Positions 15,945 to 23,259 of a DNA stretch of 36,672 nucleotides are shown here, piece by piece. Location: NCBI GenBank assembly GCA_040757835.1, contig JBFLWJ010000010.1:73097-109768 (forward strand), given 5' to 3'. This stretch comes from Actinomycetota bacterium (GTDB taxonomy: Bacteria; Actinomycetota; Geothermincolia; Geothermincolales; RBG-13-55-18). Made by a program: the position numbers and the translations under genes. How positions within the stretch are numbered: position 1 is the first letter of the stretch; every line of letters starts with the position of its first letter. The notes beneath the pieces were generated by a model, which saw nothing but the letters and a program-made list of their open reading frames with translations, ran no database searches and was not told where the DNA came from.

Positions 15945-16356
15945 TTCAACCCCTTCTTTCTCTCTTTGTGTTCAGCATTCTCTTAAAAGGCCGACAGTAT
16001 CTTTCTTCCCCGCGCCAAGCCCCAATAAACGAGAGGAAGCGTGACCGTATGTGGAGCTCGGGAGGGCGGCTAAGGGAATAGAACCCGTTCGGGTATCGTC
16101 TATCCGGATCCCACTGCCCTGGACGATGCCGGGCTCGGGCGGTCCCCGCCTGCGCAACCCCCAGCCCGAGATCCGCAGGTCGGTCTGAGCCGCTTATCTG
16201 CGCTGCCACCGGTCCGGCGAGCGAGGTGCTCGGAGGAGCTTGCGACGACGACCAGCCTCGTCGCCGGGCCGATCAAGCGTCAGCGAAGACCGTTACCTGG
16301 AGGCTCGGGCCGATTCATAGACTGAGCCCGAGCCCAGGTAGGCCAGGGCATCCAAC
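15945..16356. other. 412-bp spacer between two GYD genes, no credible gene, structured
   Basis: No reading frame here has a family-like sequence or a ribosome site. The stretch holds nested inverted repeats. CGGATC (16105-16110) pairs with GATCCG (16170-16175), and inside it CTCGGGC (16134-16140) pairs with GCCCGAG (16164-16170), the two stems sharing one base; GGCGG/CCGCC forms an inner hairpin. A separate 9-bp hairpin lies at 16302-16334. It could be a long leader, a structured RNA or decayed sequence; the bases alone do not decide. Confidence 0.4.
16302..16334 (-). terminator. Hairpin after the second GYD gene, possible terminator
   Basis: GGCTCGGGC (16302-16310) and GCCCGAGCC (16326-16334) form a perfect 9-bp stem with a 15-nt loop, 22 nt after the stop of the minus-strand GYD gene. 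There is no U-run after it, so it is at most a weak or factor-assisted terminator. Confidence 0.35.
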
Positions 16357-16641
16357 CTACTTCATGGACTTGATAAAATCATCCACGGGTACGGCGGCAA
16401 TGGTCTTGATCTTGAGGGTGCCGCGCGAGGCCAGCTTTAAAGAGATGCGCATGATGGTCTCGGTGTCCGGAGCCTCCAGGATGTTGAGGAAATCGTCCTC
16501 GCCGATGAGCGCGTACTGGGCGAGGACCCTGGCCCCCAGGTCCTCGACGTCCTTGTTCACTTCCTTGATGCGGCCGGCATCGCGGTTGATGGTGCTCGCC
16601 CCGTTATCGGTGAGCTTGGTAAGCATGACGAAGATAGGCAT
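16357..16641 (-). CDS. GYD domain-containing protein (paralogue)
   Basis: 94 residues from the ATG at 16641, equal in length to the paralogue at 15660-15944 and about half identical to it: MPIFVMLTKLTDNG, GRIKEVNKDVEDLGARVLAQYALIGEDDFLNILEAP, ending VDDFIKSMK. Here the GYD turn reads GEDDF instead of GQYDF. The start at 16641 is chosen over a GTG at 16647 because AGGAGG ends 7 nt before it and would overlap the GTG. An extended -10 promoter lies upstream. Two side-by-side paralogues may form a hetero-multimer. Confidence 0.85.
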   Translation of the reverse strand: MPIFVMLTKLTDNGASTINRDAGRIKEVNKDVEDLGARVLAQYALIGEDDFLNILEAPDTETIMRISLKLASRGTLKIKTIAAVPVDDFIKSMK

Positions 16642-16676
16642 ATCCACACCTCCTGTCAGGATCCTGAATAAGGGTG

Positions 16677-16685
16677 ATTATAGCA
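16677..16685 (-). promoter_or_regulatory. Extended -10 promoter of the second GYD gene
   Basis: On the minus strand the sequence TGCTATAAT is a perfect extended -10 element, placing the start of transcription near 16670, about 29 nt before the ATG. A 12-bp perfect palindrome GCATGCGCATGC (16683-16694) overlaps its upstream side and could be an operator. Confidence 0.55.
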
Positions 16686-16856
16686 TGCGCATGCCATCAT
16701 ATTGCCTTCGCCGCGTTTGGTTTATCATTAATACTGGATATTAACAGGCCGAATAGGTGAGTGAGCAGCGGCGAGGTCCGGCAGACCGGAGAAGCGGACG
16801 GGCCGGGTGGCGGCCGGTGGGAAGGAGCAAGATGACCCGAAAGAGGCGAAATAAAG

Positions 16857-17705
16857 ATGGATGAAAAGAATTGCAGGCTTGCCCTGGTCTATCATCCGGA
16901 CTTCGCCGCGCGCGGCTACCCCGCGTTGCGGGACCGCATCGCGCCAGCCTATGAGGAACTGCGGGAGCGCGGCCTGCTCGAGCGGGAAGGGGTCAGGCTG
17001 TTCGAGGCGGATGCGGCGGACGCGGAAACCGCGGCCCGCGTGCACAGCCCTGCCCACCTGCGCGCCGTGGTGAACAGCGGTTACTACGAGATCGCCCTGC
17101 TCTCGGCGGGAGCGGTGATCCGTGGCGCCGGCGAGGTCGCTTCCGGGAGGGCGGATAGCGCGTTCTGTTTCGTTGGGGCCGCCGGCCACCATGCCAGCGA
17201 GGACGGTTTCTGGGGGTTCTGCTTTCTCAACGACGTGGCCATGGCCGTGCTCAGCCTGCGCGACGCCGCCCTGGCGGACCGTTTCGCCATCATAGATATC
17301 GACCCGCACTTCGGCGACGGTACCCGGGACATCCTGGGGCAGGATGCCGGTGTGCTGCACGTGAATTTCCATTCCGGATACACCATGGGCAGCGAGGAAG
17401 GCCTGAACAACCTGGACATCGCCCTTTCGCACCAGGCAAACGACGACCGCTTCCTGGCGGGGGTCGACAAGGCATTACAGGCGGCGAGCGAGTTCGAGCA
17501 CGACCTTCTGTTCATTATCTTCGGCCACGACAGCCACCGCGATGACTACGGCGCTTTCGAGCTCAGCGACGGCGTTTTCTCCGTGTTCGCGAACAGGGTG
17601 AAGGCTTTGTTCCCGAGCCGTGTCTGTTACGTGCTCTCGGGGGGTTCGAATCCGCGCGTGGCGCGCAAGGCCATCGGCGACGTAGTGGCGGCACTGGCCG
17701 ATTGA
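16857..17705 (+). CDS. Histone-deacetylase-fold (arginase/deacetylase superfamily) protein
   Basis: 282 residues. The acetylpolyamine/acetoin-utilisation deacetylase fold is seen in AAGHHASEDGFWGFCFLNDVAMA (His111-His112 pair), IIDIDPHFGDGT and FGHDSHRDD. Zinc ligands would be Asp149, His151 and Asp225. Two departures are visible. The usual DxHHG is DPHFG, and the loop that normally has GGY with the catalytic Tyr reads LSGGSNPRV, so the Tyr is Ser264. Activity may be weak or on a different substrate. AAAGAGGCGA precedes the ATG. The stop lies just ahead of the polysaccharide deacetylase start, so the two genes may be cotranscribed. Confidence 0.82.
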   Translation: MDEKNCRLALVYHPDFAARGYPALRDRIAPAYEELRERGLLEREGVRLFEADAADAETAARVHSPAHLRAVVNSGYYEIALLSAGAVIRGAGEVASGRADSAFCFVGAAGHHASEDGFWGFCFLNDVAMAVLSLRDAALADRFAIIDIDPHFGDGTRDILGQDAGVLHVNFHSGYTMGSEEGLNNLDIALSHQANDDRFLAGVDKALQAASEFEHDLLFIIFGHDSHRDDYGAFELSDGVFSVFANRVKALFPSRVCYVLSGGSNPRVARKAIGDVVAALAD

Positions 17706-17719
17706 AGAGGGAGGGACCG

Positions 17720-19660
17720 TTGTCGAGGAGGGGCCGCTCGTCCGTGAGGACCACGGCATTCGTTATCGGCGTTGCCGCCATGGTCTTCTTCGCTCCTCTC
17801 CAGGGCCCGGGGGGTGCGGCACGGGCCGGATCTCCGCCGCGGGTCGTGCTCACCTTCGATGACGGCTACGGCTTCGACCACCGCATCGTCGATTACCTCA
17901 ACTCCCAGGGCATCACCGCTTCCGCCTTCGTCATCGGGTCCTGGGCCCAGAGGAACCCCGCCCTGCTGGCGGAACTGGATTCGCTTGGCTGGGACGTCTG
18001 TAACCATACCCAGAACCACCCCTGGCTGACCAAGGTACCCGACCAGCAGATCGTGGCGGAACTGAACACCTGCCAGGCGGTCATCGGAGCGGCGACCGGA
18101 CAGTACCTGCCCGTCTTCCGCCCTCCCGGAGGCTTTATCGACGCCAGGGTCACCGGCGTCGCGGCCGCCGCGGGATACGCCCCGGTGATGTGGGACTTCG
18201 ACAGCGCGGATGCGTTGAACACGAATGTCCCGGTCCAGGACCGCGTGAACAACATGGTGAACCGCGCCGGGGATGGGGACATCATCCTGTTCCATTTCGG
18301 AGGCCGTAATACCCTGGAGCTGGTCATGGGGGTGGTACAGGGCCTGCAGCGGCGCGGGTTCGGTTTCGTCACCCTTAGCGAGCTGTACGGATGGAAGCAA
18401 CTGGTGCGTGGAGGAGATTCCGGTCCGGGCGTCGCGGAGACGGCACAGCTCCATTACTTCGCGGAGGGCACCACCCTCCCCGGGTTCGATGAATGGCTGC
18501 TGCTGCTCAACCCCGGCAGCAAGCCGGCCCTGGTCGAGGCGCGCTACTACTCGCCGTCCGGGGAGCTGGAGAGGGAGTACACCGTGCCGCCTCGCGAGAG
18601 GTTGTCCATAGCGGTAAACGCGGAAGTCCCATGGGAGGACGACGTATCGGTTGTCCTCGAGTCATCGGTGCCGGTGGCCGCCGAGAGGACCCTGTATTTC
18701 AACCGTGGCGGAGGCAACAGCGGGGGTTCCCTGGCGCGCGGCGCCAGCGCGGCGTCGAACCGGTTCTTCTTTTCCGAGGGCACGGTGAGGCCAGGTTTCG
18801 ACGAATACCTCGCCGTCTTCAACCCCTCCGCCATCGTCGAGGCCCGCATCGTGGTCGAGCTGCACGGCATGGGGGCCGATCCCACGGAGGCCACCTTCGA
18901 AGTCGCCCCCCTGTCACGGTTGACCGTCAAGGTCAACGATCTGGTGGAGGAGGGAGACTACTCCATGGTGCTGCGCTCCAGCACCCCGGTGGTGGCGGAG
19001 AGGTCCGAATACTTCGTGTACAACGATATCCTCACCGGTTCCCACTGCGCCTCCGGCGCCGTACGCCCCAGCGGCCGCTGGTATTTCGCCGAGGGCAACA
19101 CGCGGGACTTCTTCGACGGCTACCTGTCCGTCTTCAACCCCTGTGCGTACGACACCTGGCTGGAAGTTCGCATGTTCGCCTCGGACGGGTCGCTGGTGAA
19201 GGAGTGTCTGGACCTTGCGGCGGGGGAGAGGAAGACCCTCTACCTGGACGCTTACCTCCCCCCGGAGACCGATTATTCCACGAGCATCTCCAGCCTGCTG
19301 CCCATCACCGCCGAGCGCTCCATCTATTTCCGTTCGCGCAATATCGCGGGCGGGTTCTGCAGCCCGGGAGTGACCCAGGCAAGCGACCGCTGGCTGTTCC
19401 CGGAGGGTTGCACCAGCCCCGGTTTCACGGAATACCTCGCCCTCTTCAACCCGCAGGACTCACCGCAGCTGGCCACGGTCGAGTTCCTGCGCGGTGACGG
19501 CGAGACCGTGAGCCGCGAATACATGCTGCCGGCGGAGGGGAGAGTGACCATCGATGTCGGCATCGAGGCGGGGCAGAGCGACGAGATATCCATCGAGGTC
19601 AACTCCGATACGGGCATCGTGGCGGAACGTTCCCTCTACTTCAATTTCCAGGCCTGGTAG
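17720..19660 (+). CDS. Secreted polysaccharide deacetylase with four C-terminal repeats
   Basis: 646 residues. A signal peptide (TTAFVIGVAAMVFFAPL, ending near GGAARA) is followed by a NodB/CE4 domain of about 200 residues: VVLTFDDGYGFDHRI (metal Asp and catalytic base), NHTQNHPWL (two metal His), FRPPGGFID, VMWDFDSADA and DIILFHFGG. It should remove acetyl groups from N-acetylated cell-wall or capsule glycans outside the membrane. From about residue 240 to the end come four repeats of roughly 100 residues marked by FAEG/FSEG/FPEG, GFDEYL-FNP and VAER-YF. They resemble those of the protein at the left edge. A TTG start at 17720 has GAGGGAGGG just upstream; an in-frame TTG at 17702 overlapping the previous stop lacks a ribosome site, and a GTG at 17742 remains possible. 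Confidence 0.87.
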   Translation: MSRRGRSSVRTTAFVIGVAAMVFFAPLQGPGGAARAGSPPRVVLTFDDGYGFDHRIVDYLNSQGITASAFVIGSWAQRNPALLAELDSLGWDVCNHTQNHPWLTKVPDQQIVAELNTCQAVIGAATGQYLPVFRPPGGFIDARVTGVAAAAGYAPVMWDFDSADALNTNVPVQDRVNNMVNRAGDGDIILFHFGGRNTLELVMGVVQGLQRRGFGFVTLSELYGWKQLVRGGDSGPGVAETAQLHYFAEGTTLPGFDEWLLLLNPGSKPALVEARYYSPSGELEREYTVPPRERLSIAVNAEVPWEDDVSVVLESSVPVAAERTLYFNRGGGNSGGSLARGASAASNRFFFSEGTVRPGFDEYLAVFNPSAIVEARIVVELHGMGADPTEATFEVAPLSRLTVKVNDLVEEGDYSMVLRSSTPVVAERSEYFVYNDILTGSHCASGAVRPSGRWYFAEGNTRDFFDGYLSVFNPCAYDTWLEVRMFASDGSLVKECLDLAAGERKTLYLDAYLPPETDYSTSISSLLPITAERSIYFRSRNIAGGFCSPGVTQASDRWLFPEGCTSPGFTEYLALFNPQDSPQLATVEFLRGDGETVSREYMLPAEGRVTIDVGIEAGQSDEISIEVNSDTGIVAERSLYFNFQAW

Positions 19661-19742
19661 ACACGAAAGGCTCCGCGTGAGCGGCACACCGGCGTTGCCC
19701 GTTGTCACCGGCGAGAGGGTCGCGACCATGGCGCGAGTCGCC

Positions 19743-19770
19743 TGGAAAAATCCTTTTCTTTGGGTATAAT
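19743..19770 (+). promoter_or_regulatory. Promoter of the 75-residue coiled-coil gene
   Basis: TATAAT (19765-19770) is preceded at 16 bp by TGGAAA (19743-19748, four of six -35 positions). Transcription would start near 19777, about 34 nt before the ATG. Confidence 0.5.
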
Positions 19771-19810
19771 GGATAGGACGATGGGAGGATGTACAAAGGA
19801 GGTAGCATCG

Positions 19811-20038
19811 ATGGCCAATGAGAAAGAGGAGTTGTTGAATCAGGAGATAGAGGCTTACGAGGAAGAACTCAGGGTCGTTGCGAGCAAGCTGCAGGAGATC
19901 GCGGGAGTGGACTGCAGTTTCGGTGCCTGCGTTTTCGATCCCGAGATGGAGGACGTGGAGGCCAAGCTGGCCGACCTGGAGAAGAGGAAGAAGGTCCTGG
20001 CCGAGGTCAAGGAATCCCTCGATAAATGCGACGTCTAA
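19811..20038 (+). CDS. Small coiled-coil protein, function unknown
   Basis: 75 residues. The sequence is rich in Glu, Lys and Leu with heptad-like spacing (EELLNQEIEAYEEELRVVAS and VEAKLADLEKRKKVLAEVKE), interrupted in the middle by GVDCSFGACVFDPEMED. It would fold as a helical hairpin with two cysteines at the turn, which could bind metal or form a disulfide. The start is fixed by AAAGGAGGT 8 nt upstream. It has its own promoter and a strong terminator, so it is a well-delimited single-gene unit. No family is recognised. Confidence 0.75.
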   Translation: MANEKEELLNQEIEAYEEELRVVASKLQEIAGVDCSFGACVFDPEMEDVEAKLADLEKRKKVLAEVKESLDKCDV

Positions 20039-20060
20039 AGGACTGAACCTGCCGCAACAA

Positions 20061-20088
20061 GGGGCTCCTGCCCGGGAGCCCCTTTTTT
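20061..20088 (+). terminator. Intrinsic terminator of the coiled-coil gene
   Basis: GGGGCTCC (20061-20068) and GGAGCCCC (20075-20082) form an 8-bp stem with a 6-nt loop, followed by six T. It lies 22 nt after the stop. It may also slow transcription from the opposite side at the end of the rubrerythrin gene, but there is no T-run in that direction. Confidence 0.9.
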
Positions 20089-20101
20089 GTGCCCGCTTCG
20101 G

Positions 20102-20599
20102 CTAGGCTACTTCGAAGAACTTGTCCTCGGGGGCTCCGCAGATGGGACACTTCTCCGGGATGATGCCGTCGGCCACGTATCCGCATACGCTGCAGACGTA
20201 GTAGTCAGGCACCGTGTCCGCCACCATGTGCTGCAGGGCGCCCTCGTAGAGCTTGGCATGTCTTTCCTCGACATCGCGGGCGAAGGAGAACATGGTCGCG
20301 GCGGCGTTATCCTCCTCGGCCTGTGCGTCGGCTATGAAAGCGTCGTAGCCCACCTCCGCGACCTTCTGTTCGCTCGCCAGGGCTTCCTCCAGGTTGGTCT
20401 CGGTATCCTTTATCTCTCGCAACAGGCGCAGGTTGTTGTACGCATGCACGCTCTCCGATTCCGCCACCGCCCGGAAGAGCCTGGCCACCGCCTCGTACTC
20501 CTCCTCTTCCGCCTTGGCCGCGAAAGCCTTGAGCCTGACCACCGCCTTCGACTCGCCGGTGTAGGCGGTATAAAGGTTCTGCCGGGTCTTCTCTCCCAT
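20102..20599 (-). CDS. rbr: Rubrerythrin
   Basis: 165 residues, normal length. The N-terminal four-helix ferritin-like domain has the iron ligands in GES, the ExxH of ESESVHAY and the EERH of DVEERHAKLY (about residue 110). A C-terminal rubredoxin-like domain YVCSVCGYVADGIIPEKCPICGAP has the two CxxC pairs for one iron. Rubrerythrin reduces hydrogen peroxide with electrons from NAD(P)H via rubredoxin and is typical of anaerobes. It is the last gene of a minus-strand set with TusA, DsrE-like, zinc-ribbon, IscU, NifS-like and DUF255 proteins, which fits oxidative protection of Fe-S assembly. Confidence 0.92.
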   Translation of the reverse strand: MGEKTRQNLYTAYTGESKAVVRLKAFAAKAEEEEYEAVARLFRAVAESESVHAYNNLRLLREIKDTETNLEEALASEQKVAEVGYDAFIADAQAEEDNAAATMFSFARDVEERHAKLYEGALQHMVADTVPDYYVCSVCGYVADGIIPEKCPICGAPEDKFFEVA

Positions 20600-20622
20600 A
20601 TCTACCCCTTTCCCGTGTACCC

Positions 20623-20853
20623 TCAGCCCTGCTTCTTCACGAAAACGTGGAACTCGCCGCCTTCTTCCTCAATGCCCAGGCAGGTATTTCCGGTCTTGGC
20701 GCACCAGGCGGGCATGTCGCTCTTGATGCCCTTGTCGTCGGCGATAACCTCCAGGACCTCGCCCGCCGCGAGTTCCTTTATCTCCTGTGCGGTCTTCACA
20801 ATGGGCATGGGACAGTAAAGGCCCACGCAGTCCAGGGTCCTGTCAGCCTTCAT
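20623..20853 (-). CDS. TusA-like sulfur carrier protein
   Basis: 76 residues, the full length of a TusA/SirA-like protein. The motif LDCVGLYCPMPIVKTAQEI contains the active cysteine in CPMP that accepts persulfide sulfur. The C-terminal beta part carries two more cysteines (WCAKTGNTCLG). In the cytoplasm TusA relays sulfur from desulfurases or rhodaneses to DsrEFH, tRNA thiolation or cofactor pathways. It follows the DsrE-like gene by 31 nt and precedes rubrerythrin by 23 nt, which points to sulfur relay within this operon. Confidence 0.9.
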   Translation of the reverse strand: MKADRTLDCVGLYCPMPIVKTAQEIKELAAGEVLEVIADDKGIKSDMPAWCAKTGNTCLGIEEEGGEFHVFVKKQG

Positions 20854-20884
20854 GTCCTCACCTCCTCGCTTCCACTCACCCGCC

Positions 20885-21370
20885 CTAGATGAACAGGTTT
20901 ATCTTCGATCTCGAGGCGTTCTCCACATAGGTCGCGGCGCCCACGAAATCGTCCACCTCGGGGATGAAGTCGCTCTCCTCCAGCCCCATCAGCGCCATGG
21001 ATGTGGTGCAGGCCAGAAACCGCACTCCCAGTTCCTTGGCCATGGGGATCATCTCCTCCAGGGAAGGCATATGGTACTCTTTCATCAGCATTTTCATGGC
21101 CGCCTTGCCCCCGCCGAACATGTTCATACGCGATAGCTTGAGGCGCCTGGCCCCACCCTTGTTCATCATACCCATCATCTTCTGCAGGGTTTTCCTGTCC
21201 GCCGATCCCGTCTTCTCCCTGGTGACCACGTTCAGGCCCCAGAAGGTGAAGAACAGCGTTACCTCCATGCCCATGGAGGCCGCCGTGGTTGCGATATTAA
21301 AAGCCGCGAGAGCGCGGTCCAGCTCCCCGCTGAACACCACGATGGTCGCCGTTTCGGTCTCTTCGCCCAT
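20885..21370 (-). CDS. DsrE/DsrF-like (DsrE2) family protein
   Basis: 161 residues from the ATG at 21370, which has AAAGGAGGT upstream. The fold is shown by ATIVVFSGELDRALAAFNIA, the hydrophobic MEVTLFFTFWGLNVV and the C-terminal GVRFLACTTSMALMGL, where the Cys matches the active cysteine region of the DsrE2 group. A Met- and Lys-rich middle part (KMMGMMNKGGARRLKLSRMNM) is typical of these proteins. They carry sulfur or take part in membrane-linked sulfur transfer, often next to TusA as here. Confidence 0.88.
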   Translation of the reverse strand: MGEETETATIVVFSGELDRALAAFNIATTAASMGMEVTLFFTFWGLNVVTREKTGSADRKTLQKMMGMMNKGGARRLKLSRMNMFGGGKAAMKMLMKEYHMPSLEEMIPMAKELGVRFLACTTSMALMGLEESDFIPEVDDFVGAATYVENASRSKINLFI

Positions 21371-21497
21371 GGTCGCACCTCCTTTCCGTTCCGGGACGCG
21401 ATCGTTACCCGCCTCGGCCACGCCGCCTCAGACCACTGCCTCTCCTCCTGGCCCGCGCGGCGAGGCGGTATAAGGCCTTATCCGAGCAGCGGTAAGC

Positions 21498-21686
21498 TCA
21501 CGCCTTCTCTCCACACTCGGGGCACTCTTCCGCGCCCTCCCGCATCTTTCCGCCGCATTTCTCACAGGTGACGATGGTGATGCTGCAGGGCCCGCAGACA
21601 GCGGCAAGCCCTTCAAGGCATTCGACTTCCGCGTCGCAATAGGGGCACTTGCAGGTCCTCACCTCGTCGGTCGCTCTCTCTTCCAT
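21498..21686 (-). CDS. Small zinc-ribbon protein
   Basis: 62 residues with ten cysteines in five close pairs or CxxC knuckles: CKCPYC, C...CGPC, CEKCG and CPECG. These could make two zinc ribbons or an Fe-S site. The ATG is one base past the IscU stop, so translation is coupled. No known protein matches clearly; its place directly after IscU suggests a metal- or Fe-S-related helper role, which is inference. Confidence 0.75.
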   Translation of the reverse strand: MEERATDEVRTCKCPYCDAEVECLEGLAAVCGPCSITIVTCEKCGGKMREGAEECPECGEKA

Positions 21687-21687
21687 C

Positions 21688-22071
21688 TCAACTCTTTCCT
21701 TTCTTGTTAAGGTAATCCTCCAGGGCCAGGTGCAGGGCGTCCGCCCCGAGGTTCGAACAGTGCATCTTCTGCTTGGGCAGCCCGCCTAGCTCCTCGGCCA
21801 CATCGTCGCGGGAGATCTTCAGGGCTTCTTCCACGGTCTTGCCCTTGGCCATCTCGCTGACCATGCTGGAGACGGCGATGGCCGCTCCGCAGCCGAAGGT
21901 CTTGTATTTGACATCCTCCACCCTGCCCTCGTCGTCTACCTTGACGTAAAAAGTCATCATGTCCCCACAGACGGGGTTCCCGACCTCACCCACGCCGTCG
22001 GCGTCCTCGATCTCTCCCACGTTGCGCGGGTTGGTGAAATGCTCCATCACGGTATCGCTGTACTGCGCCAT
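21688..22071 (-). CDS. iscU: IscU/NifU N-terminal-type Fe-S scaffold
   Basis: 127 residues, the length of a stand-alone IscU. It has the start YSDTVMEHFTNPRNVG, the first ligand in GNPVCGD, the second in FGCGAAIAVSSM and the third in KQKMHCSNLG, so all three cluster-binding cysteines are present. Asp in the VCGD motif is also kept. IscU builds [2Fe-2S] clusters, normally with sulfur from a cysteine desulfurase. The neighbouring NifS/IscS homologue lacks the PLP lysine, so sulfur may come from elsewhere here. It lies 5 nt after that gene and is coupled to the zinc-ribbon gene. Confidence 0.92.
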   Translation of the reverse strand: MAQYSDTVMEHFTNPRNVGEIEDADGVGEVGNPVCGDMMTFYVKVDDEGRVEDVKYKTFGCGAAIAVSSMVSEMAKGKTVEEALKISRDDVAEELGGLPKQKMHCSNLGADALHLALEDYLNKKGKS

Positions 22072-22076
22072 TGTCC

Positions 22077-23255
22077 TTACCCCCTTTCCTTCAAGTACTT
22101 CGCGTACAGAGGCGACATCTGCCTCAATCTATCCACGATGGGAGGGAATACTTCCAGCACATGGTCAACGTCCTCCATGGTGTTCTGGAGGCCGAAACTG
22201 AAGAGAATCGATCCCTGGGCCCTCTCCGCCGGTATGCCGCACGCGGAGAGGACGTGCGAGCCCTTCAGCGCCCGCGAGGTGCAGGCCGAACCGCTGGATA
22301 CCGCAACCCCTTGCTGGTCTAGGAAGAGCAGCATCCCTTCGCCCTCGATGAACTCCACCGCGAAACTCGCGTTCCAGGGCAGCCGCTGGGTGGGATGCCC
22401 GGTGAGGTAGAGGTGTTCTATCCTCTGCGGCAGGCCGGCGATCATCGCGTCCCGCAACTGCGCGAGTTGCGCGCTCCTGGCGGCCATGCCGGCAGCGGCT
22501 ATCTCCGCCGCCTTTCCCATGCCCACGATCCCGGCCACGTTCTCCGTGCCTCCACGCCGTCCGCCCTCCTGCACTCCACCGTCGAGCATGGGGATCAGCC
22601 GCGTACCCCGCCTGAGCCACAGGGCCCCGACGCCCTGGGGACCGTAGATGAGGTCGGATGAGAGGGAAAGCGCCGAGATACCGAGCTTGCCCACGTCCAG
22701 GGGGACCGATCCCGCCGCCGCCACCGCGTCGGTGTGAAAGGGCACCTCCTTTTCGGCCGCGATACGCGCGGCCTCCTCGATGGGTTGTACCGTGCCCACC
22801 TCACCGTTGGCGGCCATCACCGATACCAGCACCGTGTCGTCATCGATGGCCGCTGCCAGCTCGGCGGTGTCGATGACGCCGTACTCGTCGACGGGCACCA
22901 GGGTCAGCTGGTAACCCTGTTTCTCCAGGGTGTTCGCGGCGTTCATCACGGAAAAGTGCTCGATGGCGGAGAGCACGATATGCTTTCCCTTGCGCCGCGA
23001 GCCGGCCACCATGCCCTTGATGGCAAGGTTATTGGCCTCGGTGCCGTTGGAGGTGAAGATGATCTCCTCCGGGCTGGCCGCTATAAGCGCGGCGACCTTC
23101 TCCCGTGCTTCCTCCACGGCCTCACGCGCCGTGTCGCCCCGGCTGTGTAGCGAGGACGCATTGCCGTAGCTCTCTCCCAGGAAAGGCAGCATGGCCTCCC
23201 TGACCTCAGGTGCCAGGGGGGTCGCCGCGTAGTTGTCCAGGTAAACTTCCTTCAT
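22077..23255 (-). CDS. NifS/IscS-like protein lacking the PLP lysine (pseudo-desulfurase)
   Basis: 392 residues, collinear with NifS/IscS from YLDNYAATPLAPEV to the C-terminus. Kept: His100 (IEHFSV), Asn150 (AANGEVG), Asp176 (HTDA), and the mobile-loop Cys325 in SGSACTSRAL that carries persulfide. Lost: the SGHK/SSHK motif with the PLP Schiff-base lysine reads SSDL (Lys to Leu at 202, His to Asp at 201), the PLP-contacting Gln of DATQ is Ala179, and the arginines of RFSLGR are Leu351 and Leu356. The reading frame is intact and the codons are clear on the minus strand, so it is not a broken gene. It is unlikely to form a normal PLP aldimine or cleave cysteine. It may act as an IscU partner that passes on sulfide or persulfide. 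Archaeoglobus fulgidus IscS is the known precedent for a missing lysine. Confidence 0.85.
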   Translation of the reverse strand: MKEVYLDNYAATPLAPEVREAMLPFLGESYGNASSLHSRGDTAREAVEEAREKVAALIAASPEEIIFTSNGTEANNLAIKGMVAGSRRKGKHIVLSAIEHFSVMNAANTLEKQGYQLTLVPVDEYGVIDTAELAAAIDDDTVLVSVMAANGEVGTVQPIEEAARIAAEKEVPFHTDAVAAAGSVPLDVGKLGISALSLSSDLIYGPQGVGALWLRRGTRLIPMLDGGVQEGGRRGGTENVAGIVGMGKAAEIAAAGMAARSAQLAQLRDAMIAGLPQRIEHLYLTGHPTQRLPWNASFAVEFIEGEGMLLFLDQQGVAVSSGSACTSRALKGSHVLSACGIPAERAQGSILFSFGLQNTMEDVDHVLEVFPPIVDRLRQMSPLYAKYLKERG

Positions 23256-23259
23256 CCCT

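Noticed and set aside
16312..16320. GATTCATAG word like that in the 72-bp repeats
   Set aside because: A single 9-mer in the loop of a GC-rich hairpin, without the rest of the repeat.
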